Shown piece after piece: positions 9,239 through 17,475 of a DNA stretch of 64,000 nt. Below the pieces are notes generated by a model. That model had not been told where the DNA came from. It saw only the letters and a list, made by a program, of their open reading frames with translations, and searched no databases. Origin of the DNA: Arthrobacter sp. APC 3897 (GTDB lineage Bacteria > Actinomycetota > Actinomycetes > Actinomycetales > Micrococcaceae); NCBI RefSeq assembly GCF_030407495.1, contig NZ_JASDDG010000020.1, forward strand, positions 1-64,000, given 5' to 3'. Both the position numbers and the translations under genes were made by a program. Numbering within the stretch: position 1 is the first letter of the stretch; the number at the start of each line of letters is the position of its first letter.

Positions 9239-10285
9239 CTAGGCTGCTTCTCCGGTCTGCCCTTCGCGCGCCAGCGCAGTGAGACGGGAAACCGCACGGA
9301 AGTACTTCTTCATATATCCACCGTTCATCATTTCCTCGGTGAAGAGCTGATCGAACGGAACACCGCTTGCAAGGATTGGAACATCCTTGTCATACAGCCG
9401 GTCAGCCAGCACCACAAAACGAAGGGCAACAGACTGCTCGGTGATGGTGGTGACATTGTGCCAGGCAACAGCATCCACCCCGTCGATGAGCTGGCGGTAA
9501 CGGCTCGGATGAACGGTGGAGAGGTGGTTGATAAGGGTGGTGAAATCGTCATCGGCAACAACCTTGCCGCTGAATTCGTCAGCCACACGGCCGTCCAGAT
9601 CCGCTTCGCTGACCGGGTCCGGAGACTGCGGCAGGCCGCGGTGGCGGTAGTCCTCGCCGTCAATGCGCACGACGTCGAACTGGTCGGCCAGGACCTGGAT
9701 CTCACGCTGGAAATCCACGGCGGCAAAACGGCCCTCGCCAAGAGAACCCGGCAGGGTGTTGGAGGTGGCAGCCAGCTTGACGCCGGCGTCGGCCAGTTCC
9801 CGCATCAGGCGGGACATCAGGACCGTGTCCCCCGGATCATCGAGTTCGAATTCATCGATGCAGACCAGCTTGTAGGCGCTCAGGGCGTCAACGGTTTTGC
9901 GGAAGGAGAGCGCTCCCACCAGGTTCGTGTACTCAACGAACGTTCCGAAAGCTTTAGGACCCTCAACCGCGTGCCACAGGGAGGCCAACAGGTGGGTCTT
10001 GCCAACGCCGAAGCCGCCGTCCAGGTAGAAACCGGCCTTGGAGTCAGGCTTCTTGGCACCAAAAAGCTTCCGCAGTCCGGTGGGTTCGGGTACGTCGACA
10101 GCCACGGCAAACTCCCGCATGGCGGTGACGGCCTTCGCCTGCGACGGCTGCGCCGGGTCCGGACGGTAACTGTCGAAAGAAACCTCGCCGAACCGGGGCG
10201 AGGGAAAGAAACCCTTCAGCAGTTCGTCGGTCGAGACCTGGGGAGTCCGCTCTGCAAGGTGCTCCACTTGTGCCACTGTGCGCAA
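9239..10285 (-). CDS. zapE: Cell division protein ZapE (AFG1-like ATPase)
   Basis: A 348-residue AAA-type ATPase of the ZapE/AFG1 family, which in E. coli binds FtsZ and destabilises Z-ring bundles. The Walker A is GGFGVGKT (residues 90-97) and the Walker B is VCIDEFELDDPGD (D144, E145). The sensor Asn in ATSNTLPG and the C-terminal FDQLFTEEM region are also present. Length is normal for the family. It is monocistronic, divergent from the sulfurtransferase across 286 bases and 70 bases upstream of the AraC gene. Confidence 0.9.
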   Translation of the reverse strand: MRTVAQVEHLAERTPQVSTDELLKGFFPSPRFGEVSFDSYRPDPAQPSQAKAVTAMREFAVAVDVPEPTGLRKLFGAKKPDSKAGFYLDGGFGVGKTHLLASLWHAVEGPKAFGTFVEYTNLVGALSFRKTVDALSAYKLVCIDEFELDDPGDTVLMSRLMRELADAGVKLAATSNTLPGSLGEGRFAAVDFQREIQVLADQFDVVRIDGEDYRHRGLPQSPDPVSEADLDGRVADEFSGKVVADDDFTTLINHLSTVHPSRYRQLIDGVDAVAWHNVTTITEQSVALRFVVLADRLYDKDVPILASGVPFDQLFTEEMMNGGYMKKYFRAVSRLTALAREGQTGEAA

Positions 10286-10571
10286 TTTCCGTCCATCCGA
10301 TGTTTTTTAGCCGTCATATTGGGTCCCACGGTACTGCGGACAGTGGTACCAAGCCTGCCGCCGGCAAAATGCCGCCGTTGCAACGATACGCCAACAGTGC
10401 GTGTCCAACCTCTACAGGACGTCCTGTTTCGGCGCCACGGATCACGCCGGGAATAACGCCGGTGGACCTGCAGGAAGTTTTCGCCGGCGCACATCGTTAG
10501 GCTAGAGGTAAGCCCGTGCCGCCGCTTTCGCGTCCGGCAGCAGAGAATCTGACCCGAAAGAGGCCGCGTAC

Positions 10572-11471
10572 ATGTCGATCGCCCCTGACACCGAATCCAA
10601 GTTTGCCGAATATGCCCATCCCGAGCGCCTTGTTTCCACGCAGTGGCTGGCCGACAACTTGGACGCCGAAGGCCTGGTGGTCCTCGAATCCAACGAGGAC
10701 ATCCTCCTGTACGAAACGGGCCATGTCCCGGGTGCGCGCAAGATCGACTGGCACACGGACCTCAACGATGCCGACACGCGTGACTTCGTAGACGGTGAAG
10801 CGTTCGCGAAGCTGATGTCCCGCAAGGGCATTACCCGTGACTCCACAGTGGTGATCTACGGTGACAAGTCCAACTGGTGGGCCGCGTACGCACTGTGGGT
10901 CTTTACCCTCTTTGGCCACGAGGATGTCCGCCTCGTTGACGGCGGACGGGACAAATGGGTTGCCGAAGGCCGCCCCATGACCACGGACAAGGTGGTTGTT
11001 GACCCCACCGATTACCCGGTGGTGGAACGCAACGATGAAAAGATCCGCGCCTTCCTGCCCGACGTCGTCGGCCACCTGGGCAAGGGACCCCTGATCGACG
11101 TCCGCTCCCCCGCCGAATACACCGGCGAACGCACCCACATGCCCGATTACATGGATGAGGGTGCCATGAAGGGCGGCCACATTCCCACCGCCAAGTCCGT
11201 GCCGTGGGGCAAGGCCGCCGCCGAAGACGGCACCTTCCGCACCCGCGAAGAGCTGGAAGCCCTCTACAAGGACGGCGCCGGTCTGCGCGAGGGCGACGAC
11301 GTCGTGGCCTACTGCCGCATCGGCGAACGTTCCAGCCATACATGGTTTGTGCTGAAGCACCTGCTCGGCTTCGATTCCGTACGCAACTACGACGGTTCCT
11401 GGACCGAATGGGGCAACGCCGTCCGCGTGCCGATTGCCCGCGGCGAAGAGCCCGGAAACGCCCCCAGCTGA
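10572..11471 (+). CDS. Thiosulfate/3-mercaptopyruvate sulfurtransferase (two-domain rhodanese)
   Basis: 299 residues forming two rhodanese domains. The N-terminal domain is non-catalytic; the C-terminal one carries the active-site loop [12 protein letters not shown] with Cys248. A persulfide forms on this Cys when sulfur is taken from thiosulfate or mercaptopyruvate. The loop resembles actinobacterial CysA/SseA proteins. A SufE-like gene starts 80 bases downstream and a YbaK-like deacylase follows, so the trio is probably one transcript handling sulfur and cysteine. The ATG at 10572 is preceded by GAAAGAGG at suitable spacing. Confidence 0.9.
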   Translation: MSIAPDTESKFAEYAHPERLVSTQWLADNLDAEGLVVLESNEDILLYETGHVPGARKIDWHTDLNDADTRDFVDGEAFAKLMSRKGITRDSTVVIYGDKSNWWAAYALWVFTLFGHEDVRLVDGGRDKWVAEGRPMTTDKVVVDPTDYPVVERNDEKIRAFLPDVVGHLGKGPLIDVRSPAEYTGERTHMPDYMDEGAMKGGHIPTAKSVPWGKAAAEDGTFRTREELEALYKDGAGLREGDDVVAYCRIGERSSHTWFVLKHLLGFDSVRNYDGSWTEWGNAVRVPIARGEEPGNAPS

Positions 11472-11551
11472 TCCCCTTCGACCCACCCATGGGCCGCGAC
11501 CGGTCCTTGGAAGTCGACCCACCCTTGGAACCTGCAGAGAGAAACACCTTC

Positions 11552-12016
11552 ATGAGCGTCACCCCCGAAACCGCCGTCCCCGACTCGCTCGCTGAGATTG
11601 TTGACGACTTCCAGGCCCTCGAGGAAGCCGAGCGGCTTGAACTGCTGCTGGAATTCTCCCGCAGCCTGCCGGATCTTCCCGCCGAAATCGCCGACCGGCC
11701 GGAACTGCTGGAACAGGTTGTTGAGTGCCAGTCGCCGGTGTTCCTGAGCCTGGATGTGGACGATTCCCCCGATCACCTGGTGTCCCTGTTCTTCAAAGCA
11801 CCGCCGGAGGCTCCCACCACCCGCGGCTTCGCCAGCGTGCTGTATGAAGGCCTGAACGGTCTGCCTGCGAAGCAGATTTTGGCCGTCCCCGCGGATGTTC
11901 CTGACCGTCTCGGCCTCACACGAGCAATCACACCGCTGCGCATGCGCGGCATGTCAGCCATGCTGGGACGTATCAAGCGCCGTCTGTCCGAGCACGAAAA
12001 ACTGAACCAGGGTTAG
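11552..12016 (+). CDS. SufE-like sulfur acceptor protein
   Basis: A 154-residue SufE-fold protein. The sulfur-accepting cysteine is in VVECQSPVF (C59), the family's conserved loop. SufE proteins take persulfide sulfur from a cysteine desulfurase and pass it to the Fe-S assembly scaffold. Here the immediate neighbour is a rhodanese rather than SufS, which suggests sulfur exchange with that enzyme (inference). The ATG at 11552 begins the recognisable domain. The same frame is open upstream but overlaps the sulfurtransferase. Confidence 0.85.
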   Translation: MSVTPETAVPDSLAEIVDDFQALEEAERLELLLEFSRSLPDLPAEIADRPELLEQVVECQSPVFLSLDVDDSPDHLVSLFFKAPPEAPTTRGFASVLYEGLNGLPAKQILAVPADVPDRLGLTRAITPLRMRGMSAMLGRIKRRLSEHEKLNQG

Positions 12017-12063
12017 GCCGCCACCAAGTCGTCAGCGGCATTGGCACAGGAAAGGCTGGAGTC

Positions 12064-12573
12064 ATGGCAGGAAACCGGGACAAGCATTCGGGCAAGGGCG
12101 CGACGCCGGCCACCCGGTTGCTGGATGAAGCCAAAGTTCCGTACACGGTGCGGCAGTATGAGCACGATGCCGGTGCGCCCTCGTACGGTCTGGAGGCTGC
12201 CGAGAAACTGGGCCTGCCGCCGGAGGTTGTCTATAAAACGCTGATGGTGGATCTGGGCGGCCGGCTGGCGGTGGCTATGGTGCCCGTGGCCATGAACCTT
12301 GACCTGAAGAAGTTTGCTGCCCTGATGGGCGCCCGCAAGGCTGTGATGGCAGACCGGCACGAGGCGGAAAAGCGCACCGGATATGTGGTGGGAGGCATCT
12401 CGCCGCTGGGGCAAAAGCATCCCTCCCACGCCGGAATCGACAGCCGGGCGGAACTGCTGGACACCGTCTATGTCTCCGGCGGGCGCCGGGGACTCCAGAT
12501 CGGGCTTTCGCCTTTTGATCTGATCCGGCTCACCTCAGCCCTCACAGCCCCGATCGCGGCTGAGCCCGCGTAG
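12064..12573 (+). CDS. ybaK: YbaK/EbsC-type aminoacyl-tRNA deacylase
   Basis: This 169-residue single-domain protein is of the YbaK/ProX editing family, which removes Cys mischarged on tRNA-Pro. Family features are the early TRLLDEAKVPYTVRQYEHD segment, the catalytic-pocket Lys in VYKTLMVDL, and GYVVGGISPLGQK near the C-terminus. It starts 47 bases after the SufE-like gene and closes the rhodanese-SufE-YbaK group. Length is normal. The exact tRNA substrate is inferred from the family. Confidence 0.9.
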   Translation: MAGNRDKHSGKGATPATRLLDEAKVPYTVRQYEHDAGAPSYGLEAAEKLGLPPEVVYKTLMVDLGGRLAVAMVPVAMNLDLKKFAALMGARKAVMADRHEAEKRTGYVVGGISPLGQKHPSHAGIDSRAELLDTVYVSGGRRGLQIGLSPFDLIRLTSALTAPIAAEPA

Positions 12574-12654
12574 TTGGCTTGGCCCGGTTTAGTTGGTTAG
12601 ACCGGTGCAGATGCCTGAACCGGTGCAGCTCCCGGTTGCGGCCCGCGGCCAAAA

Positions 12655-13941
12655 CTAGCCCTGCCCCTCCGCCCGGCGCACAGCGGGATGCCGGGTACGG
12701 CCCAGGATGTTGTTGAGCCACACCTGGACGGTGGTCTCCCACCGCTCGGGATCCACGTTGTACTCCTTGGTGTGGCCGGCCTTCGAGAAGCGCTCAAACG
12801 TCACCACTCCGGGATTCTTTTCAGCCAGCTCGGCGGACGGGCCGGAGGGAACAAACTCGTCGTCTTCGCTGTGCAGAATCAGAGTCGGAATCCGAAGCTC
12901 ATCCGCCCGTGAAACCCAGTCCATGCTCTTGAGGTCCAGCGGTGCGGCAAGGCCGGTCAAGGCCCGCCCTGCCGTATTGGAAATCAGCCACTGGCCCAGC
13001 CGCCCGGCCTGCGCCGGGATCCGGTTAAGCCGGGCATGGTGTGCCAGCACATCCACCCAGTTGATGACGGGTCCATCCAGCACCAGGGCCCGGATGTGCC
13101 GCCTCAGCGGCGACCGGTCAGCGGCCTGCAGGCTGATGGCTCCGCCCATCGACCACCCGAAAAGGACAACGTCCTTTGCCCCGTGGTCCAGGGCATAGCG
13201 GATGGCTGCTTCGACGTCGTGCCACTCCGTGAGCCCCAGGCCGTACCGGCCGTCGGACGCATAGGGGGCCTCGCCGTCGTTCCGGTAGGAAATGAGCAGG
13301 CTCGTCAGCCCCGCCGCCCGGGCCGTGCGCACCGCACGCAGGCATTCAGTCCGTTCCGCGCCCCGGCCGTGCACCATGATGGCCCAGGTGGACGCTTCCG
13401 GATCTGCCCGGACCAGCCAGGCCGGGGCCATTCCCCCGTCCACGGGAACCAGGACTTCTTCCTCGGCCAGGCCGACGGCGGCGGGCGAGGGATAGATGGC
13501 ACCGCTCCACCAGCCCCGCACGGCCTTGGCAAGATCACCGCTGTAGATCTCTTCAACGTCACGCTGCACCGTGCCTTCGCGCGGCACGTAGGAACGGATG
13601 GCACCTATCCGTGCATGCCCCTCTCCGCCGTCGAAGTACAGGCTGTAGGTTCCATCCACCGTGGTGTCCTCATTGGCGGGCAGAATGATTTGCTTTCCGT
13701 GCTCCGAATCGAAAACGGCCAGGATCTCCAGGTTGGCATCCCGGGTGCGGCGCGGGGTGACCACCTGGCGGGCAAAATAGACGCCTAGACCGGACGTCGC
13801 AGCGAAAAGTGCCGTTGTTGCCGCCGCTCCAACCCCTGCTCCGAAAGCCGTCCATTTGATCCACGGGGCGGAAAGCCCGGTGGGTGCTGCAGGAACGTCT
13901 GAGACAGCCGGGAACGGAAGCGAGCGGATGGAGATAGGCAT
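12655..13941 (-). CDS. Membrane-anchored alpha/beta hydrolase
   Basis: About 428 residues. One N-terminal transmembrane segment lies near residues 28-50 (WTAFGAGVGAAATTALFAAT), followed by a large extracytoplasmic or membrane-proximal region and an alpha/beta hydrolase domain. The nucleophile elbow is GWSMGG, the acid is in HSEDDEFVP and the His in AGHTKEYN. Such fusions are common in Micrococcaceae and are usually of unknown substrate. The start is uncertain: ATG 13941 begins after GGAGG with only one base of spacing, and a 25-codon longer reading is open. It converges on the YbaK gene and diverges from the dipeptidase. Confidence 0.75.
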   Translation of the reverse strand: MPISIRSLPFPAVSDVPAAPTGLSAPWIKWTAFGAGVGAAATTALFAATSGLGVYFARQVVTPRRTRDANLEILAVFDSEHGKQIILPANEDTTVDGTYSLYFDGGEGHARIGAIRSYVPREGTVQRDVEEIYSGDLAKAVRGWWSGAIYPSPAAVGLAEEEVLVPVDGGMAPAWLVRADPEASTWAIMVHGRGAERTECLRAVRTARAAGLTSLLISYRNDGEAPYASDGRYGLGLTEWHDVEAAIRYALDHGAKDVVLFGWSMGGAISLQAADRSPLRRHIRALVLDGPVINWVDVLAHHARLNRIPAQAGRLGQWLISNTAGRALTGLAAPLDLKSMDWVSRADELRIPTLILHSEDDEFVPSGPSAELAEKNPGVVTFERFSKAGHTKEYNVDPERWETTVQVWLNNILGRTRHPAVRRAEGQG

Positions 13942-14151
13942 ACCTCCATTCTTACCGATTGTTCTTCGTGCTGCGGCGCCCCATGCCGCCGAACGGCCAA
14001 ATGTCGCTGGCGCCACAGTCTTCGGGCGGCATCACCTTTTCTCCCGCGAATTTCACGTGCTGTCCCGGGTGTCACAGGTTCGGACACGTACTACGCTCGG
14101 GTGTCATGACCCCGGCCAACCGTGCCGGCCCCACCACACAGGGAGCCACTA

Positions 14152-15204
14152 ATGAGTGCCAGCCGCTTGCCAACCATCCCTGTCATTGACGGGCACAATG
14201 ATTTTCCCTGGACCTCACGCACCATGCGCGGATACTCCGTTGAGGGAATGGAAGATGACAGGCTCAGCCTGCAAACCGACATTCCGGCGCTCCGGCAAGG
14301 CGGTGTTGCCGGACAGTTCTGGTCGGTATGGGTTCACAGCGCCATCGACGGCGCAGAATCGGTCCAGGCCACTTTGGAACAAATCGACTTTGTGCACCGC
14401 ATGGCTGCCCGGTACCCCGAAACGTTCCGGCTGGCGTCCACAGCAGACGAAGTCCGCCGAAGCATGAAGGATGGCCGCATTGCCTCCCTGATCGGCGTCG
14501 AAGGCGGCAGCCAAATCAACGGTTCGCTGGCCGTGCTGCGCAGTTATGCGCGCCTGGGTGCGCGCTACATGACACTGACATGGACCTCCAGCAGCAACTG
14601 GGCCGACTCGGCCACCGACAATCCGGTCAACAACGGTCTCACCGGATTCGGGCGGGACGTGATCGCCGAGATCAACCGCATCGGAATGCTGGTGGATCTT
14701 GCCCACACTTCGGTCAAGACCATGCACGATGCCCTGGACGCGTCGGCGATGCCCCTCATCAACAGCCATGCCGGGGCCTATGCAGTCAACCCTCATCCCC
14801 GCAATGTTCCCGATGACGTGATCCGGCGGGTGGCAGCAGCGGGAGGTGTTCACATGGTTACTTTCGTGCCTTCGTTCATGTCTGCCGAACGCAGCGCCTG
14901 GTCGCTGGCCGGCAAGGAGGGTCCGATGCCGCCGGTGGATGTCCGCACCGTGGCAGACCATGTGGACCACGTGCGGTCCGTCGCAGGCATCGACGGCGTT
15001 GGCCTGGGCGGGGACTTCGACGGCTCGGATGCAATGCCTGATGGGCTGGACACGGTTGCCGGCTATCCGAACCTCTTTGCTGAACTGTCATCCCGCGGCT
15101 GGACCAATGAGGACCTGAACAAACTTGCCCATGAAAACGTCCTGCGGGTCCTTGAAAGCGCAGATGAGAACTACCGGTCCTTCCTGCAGGCCGGAGCCAA
15201 ATGA
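14152..15204 (+). CDS. Membrane dipeptidase (peptidase family M19)
   Basis: A 350-residue M19 (renal-dipeptidase-like) zinc hydrolase. The binuclear site is visible: H15 and D17 in DGHND, E117 in IGVEGG, and H185 and H206 in LAHTS and NSHAGAY. The Asp loop GVGLGGDFDGSD follows near the C-terminus. It probably cleaves dipeptides, including D-amino-acid-containing ones. No signal peptide is seen, so the enzyme is likely cytoplasmic. The ATG at 14152 follows an AGGGAG site. A possible hairpin (GCGGCGG 15211-15217 / CCGCCGC 15223-15229) lies just after the stop. Confidence 0.9.
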   Translation: MSASRLPTIPVIDGHNDFPWTSRTMRGYSVEGMEDDRLSLQTDIPALRQGGVAGQFWSVWVHSAIDGAESVQATLEQIDFVHRMAARYPETFRLASTADEVRRSMKDGRIASLIGVEGGSQINGSLAVLRSYARLGARYMTLTWTSSSNWADSATDNPVNNGLTGFGRDVIAEINRIGMLVDLAHTSVKTMHDALDASAMPLINSHAGAYAVNPHPRNVPDDVIRRVAAAGGVHMVTFVPSFMSAERSAWSLAGKEGPMPPVDVRTVADHVDHVRSVAGIDGVGLGGDFDGSDAMPDGLDTVAGYPNLFAELSSRGWTNEDLNKLAHENVLRVLESADENYRSFLQAGAK

Positions 15205-15210
15205 GCCGAA

Positions 15211-15255
15211 GCGGCGGGGGAACCGCCGCAATTCGAGTACGCAGCGGGGCGTTTT
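15211..15255 (+). terminator. Weak terminator-like hairpin after the dipeptidase
   Basis: GCGGCGG (15211-15217) and CCGCCGC (15223-15229) form a short GC-rich stem. A GTTTTT run appears only about 20 bases later, so efficiency is doubtful. Confidence 0.35.
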
Positions 15256-15275
15256 TCATAACGTAAGCTGACCGC

Positions 15276-15767
15276 ATGAGTGCAACAATCGTGGTGCTGA
15301 CCGAAGAGTCCCTCAATGAAACGGACATTTCCAACCTGCGGTATCTGATCCAGGACAACCCCGCCCGCTTTGAGGTGCTGGTACCTGCCGATACCAGACG
15401 CAACCTCCTCGTGGACGTGCTGGACAACCTGAGCCTGCTGCAGTTTGCCGAAGCGTTCCGCGGTCTGACGGGGGAAAAACCAACAAAGGACCAGGAGACG
15501 AAGGCTGCCGAGGTGGAGCTGGCTGAATCCCTGGAGCTGCTGGCCTCGTCCGGGCTGGAAGCCACCGGCGCCGTTACGGGCGAGGACCCGGTCCAGGCCG
15601 TGGTTGCCACGGCCAAGGAAACTAATGCACAGCAGGTGGTAGTGATCACCACGCCGCACGCCGTGGAAGACACGTTCCGCACTGACTGGGCAAACGAAGC
15701 CCAGGACCGTTTGGGGGTACCCGTGCTGCACCTCTACTCGGGCTCGGGATTTATTGGCGACTCTTAA
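15276..15767 (+). CDS. Conserved hypothetical protein, universal-stress-like fold
   Basis: 163 residues with alternating strands and helices (SATIVVLTEESL at the start, QVVVITTPH and VPVLHLY near the end), as in Rossmann-like universal-stress or nucleotide-binding folds. I do not recognise a named family. The ATP-binding GxxG(S/T) signature of classical UspA is not evident, so nucleotide binding is uncertain. It lies 14 bases upstream of msrB on the same strand, which hints at an oxidative-stress context (inference). Confidence 0.7.
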   Translation: MSATIVVLTEESLNETDISNLRYLIQDNPARFEVLVPADTRRNLLVDVLDNLSLLQFAEAFRGLTGEKPTKDQETKAAEVELAESLELLASSGLEATGAVTGEDPVQAVVATAKETNAQQVVVITTPHAVEDTFRTDWANEAQDRLGVPVLHLYSGSGFIGDS

Positions 15768-15781
15768 GCGTTGACCCCGGT

Positions 15782-16225
15782 ATGACTGAAGACACCACCG
15801 GAACCGTGCCCGTACAGAAGACAGACGATGAGTGGCGTGAAGAGCTGACTCCCCAGGAATACCAAGTCCTGCGGAAGGCCGGAACCGAGCGCCCGTACAC
15901 CGGCGAGTACTGGGACACCAAGACCGCCGGCGTGTACCAGTGCCGGGCCTGCGGCAGCGAACTGTTTACCTCAAGCGAGAAGTTCGACTCGCATTGCGGC
16001 TGGCCGTCCTTCTTTGCGCCGCTGGCCGAAAGCAAGGTCCGCTACCTCCACGACCGCAGCATGGGGATGGACCGGATTGAAGTTCGCTGCGCCAACTGTG
16101 ACTCCCACATGGGCCACCTGTTCGAGGGCGAAGGTTTTGACACGCCCACCGACCAGCGGTTCTGCATCAACTCCATCTCCGTGAAGCTGGTTCCCTCGGA
16201 TTCCGGCTCCTCAGAGGCAAACTAG
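15782..16225 (+). CDS. msrB: Peptide-methionine (R)-S-oxide reductase MsrB
   Basis: The 147-residue MsrB repairs methionine-R-sulfoxide in proteins. Zinc is held by C54/C57 (CRAC) and C103/C106 (CANC). The conserved HCGWPSF segment and catalytic Cys128 (QRFCINSISVKL) are intact. The active form is therefore the Cys-type, thioredoxin-regenerated enzyme. It is followed four bases later by a flavin reductase gene and preceded by a stress-like hypothetical, and the three genes are tightly spaced. Confidence 0.95.
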   Translation: MTEDTTGTVPVQKTDDEWREELTPQEYQVLRKAGTERPYTGEYWDTKTAGVYQCRACGSELFTSSEKFDSHCGWPSFFAPLAESKVRYLHDRSMGMDRIEVRCANCDSHMGHLFEGEGFDTPTDQRFCINSISVKLVPSDSGSSEAN

Positions 16226-16229
16226 CAGC

Positions 16230-16775
16230 GTGGAACACGGCGTCTTTCCGGGAGAGCTGGTTCCTTCTCCGGAAGTCACCGATGAGGCGATCGACAGCTA
16301 CCGGCTGCTTAGCGCCGATATTGCTTCCGGGGTGGCTGTTGTCTCCACCCGGCTGCGCGGCCGTGACTACGCGGCAACGGTCAGCGGGTTCCTTTCGGTT
16401 TCCTACGATCCGCCCACACTGCTGGTGAGTTTATACGCCGACTCCCGAATCGCCGAGGCCGTACTGGACAGCGGCACCTGGGCGCTGAGCCTGCTCTCCG
16501 CCCGCCAGCGCGGCACCGCCAACTGGCTGGCCAGCCCCGGATCCCCGCTGGAGGGACTGCTCAGCCAGGTTGACTACGGTCGCGGTCCCGCCACCGGAGC
16601 CGCCGTCATCGAAGGCTGCATCGCCTGGTTTGAGGTGCGTACCACGCAGGTGACGGCGGCGGCCACCCATCAGTTGGTGGTGGGCGAAGTGCTGGCAATG
16701 GGGCGGCGTGCAACAGCTGGCGACGAGGCCGATCCGCTGGTGCACTTCGCGTCCGCCTACGGCCGGCTCGCCTGA
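16230..16775 (+). CDS. Flavin reductase family protein
   Basis: A 181-residue FMN-binding split-barrel protein of the flavin reductase / HpaC type. Typical segments are SGVAVVSTRLRGRDYAATVSGF and SYDPPTLLVSL near the N-terminus, and LSLLSARQRGTANWLAS in the middle. The C-terminal half carries GCIAWFEVRT and HQLVVGEVLAM. It would supply reduced flavin to a monooxygenase or reduce flavin-linked substrates; no cognate oxygenase is adjacent. The GTG start at 16230 lies only four bases after msrB, so translation may be coupled. A strong terminator follows. Confidence 0.85.
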   Translation: MEHGVFPGELVPSPEVTDEAIDSYRLLSADIASGVAVVSTRLRGRDYAATVSGFLSVSYDPPTLLVSLYADSRIAEAVLDSGTWALSLLSARQRGTANWLASPGSPLEGLLSQVDYGRGPATGAAVIEGCIAWFEVRTTQVTAAATHQLVVGEVLAMGRRATAGDEADPLVHFASAYGRLA

Positions 16776-16821
16776 TTCGAACAGCATTCCGCTGAAGGAA
16801 CCCAAGAACCAGTATCAGAGA

Positions 16822-16858
16822 GGCCCGGACGCTTTACTCCTTGGCGTCCGGGCCTTTT
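16822..16858 (+). terminator. Rho-independent terminator after the flavin reductase gene
   Basis: GGCCCGGACGC (16822-16832) and GCGTCCGGGCC (16844-16854) form a perfect 11-bp stem with an 11-base loop, followed by TTTT. It isolates the msrB unit from the EncFtn-like gene. Confidence 0.85.
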
Positions 16859-16990
16859 GCGTGTCTCCCCCGGACCCCGAAGGGTTGACCATTGTCTCGC
16901 CGCAGCCCCAACCGTAACCTCGAAGGACAGGGCACACTACGCGAACCGCGCCGATTCCGGGGCGCAACGGGGCCGCACCAGGAGACGAGC

Positions 16991-17329
16991 ATGGGCACAG
17001 AGCAGTATCACGAGCCGCCATCGGAACTTCCCGCTGAAACCAGGACCTTCGCGCGGATGTGCGCCAGCCTGAGCGAAGAGGCTGAAGCTATCGGTTGGTA
17101 CGTCCAGCGGATGGCCGTTGAGCCCGACGCCGAGTCCCGGGCCATCATGCACGATTCCCTCGGCGAGGAGTTCAAGCACTTCAGCATGGAGTTGGAGTTC
17201 CTGTTGCGCCGGACGCCGTTATGGCGGGAAATTGCACGGGGAATCCTCTTTACCGACGGAGACATTGTGCAGCACGGCGAGGCCTCCGAAGCCGAAGCCA
17301 CCGGAGACGACGACGCTTCCGGCGGTTGA
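16991..17329 (+). CDS. EncFtn-type ferritin-like protein (encapsulated-ferritin family)
   Basis: 112 residues with the short two-helix ferritin-like fold of encapsulated ferritins. The order HEPPSELPAETR, SEEAEAIGWYVQR, EEFKHFSMELEFLLRR and LFTDGDI follows the family closely. The ferroxidase residues are kept with family spacing: E30 (with E29 and E32), W36, Y37, E60 (with E59) and H63. In EncFtn these form an iron site at a subunit interface and the protein works inside an encapsulin shell. Two things are odd. No encapsulin gene is present in this window, and the acidic C-terminus (EASEAEATGDDDASGG) lacks the usual hydrophobic-Gly-Ser-Leu cargo peptide. The ATG at 16991 follows CAGGAG. A V/A-type ATPase operon begins 146 bases downstream. 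Confidence 0.8.
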   Translation: MGTEQYHEPPSELPAETRTFARMCASLSEEAEAIGWYVQRMAVEPDAESRAIMHDSLGEEFKHFSMELEFLLRRTPLWREIARGILFTDGDIVQHGEASEAEATGDDDASGG

Positions 17330-17392
17330 GCGAAACCAGCCGCCGCCCGGTTCTGTTACTGCGGCCCGCTGCTGGCAGGCACGGCCCACTGC

Positions 17393-17452
17393 GCAGGACA
17401 CGATTCAGCGGGACGCGGTTTAGCAGGACACGGTTTAGCAGCACACGGCACA
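17393..17452 (+). repeat. Four imperfect 15-bp tandem repeats before the ATPase operon
   Basis: Units run 17393-17407, 17408-17422, 17423-17437 and 17438-17452. The sequences are GCAGGACACGATTCA, GCGGGACGCGGTTTA, GCAGGACACGGTTTA and GCAGCACACGGCACA. They sit between the EncFtn-like gene and the ATG at 17476. They could be regulator sites, mRNA structure or simple slippage; the sequence cannot decide. Confidence 0.7.
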
Positions 17453-17475
17453 ACTGCTTCCCAGGAGGTGCATCA

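Noticed and set aside
9011-10456. Plus-strand open frame opposite zapE
   Set aside because: ZapE has Walker motifs and family length; the opposite frame shows no motif or ribosome-binding site.
17393-17452. Tandem 15-bp repeats considered as part of a coding region
   Set aside because: An open frame crosses them (as RTRFSGTRFS), but it starts inside the EncFtn-like gene, and the ATG at 17476 has a much better ribosome-binding site.
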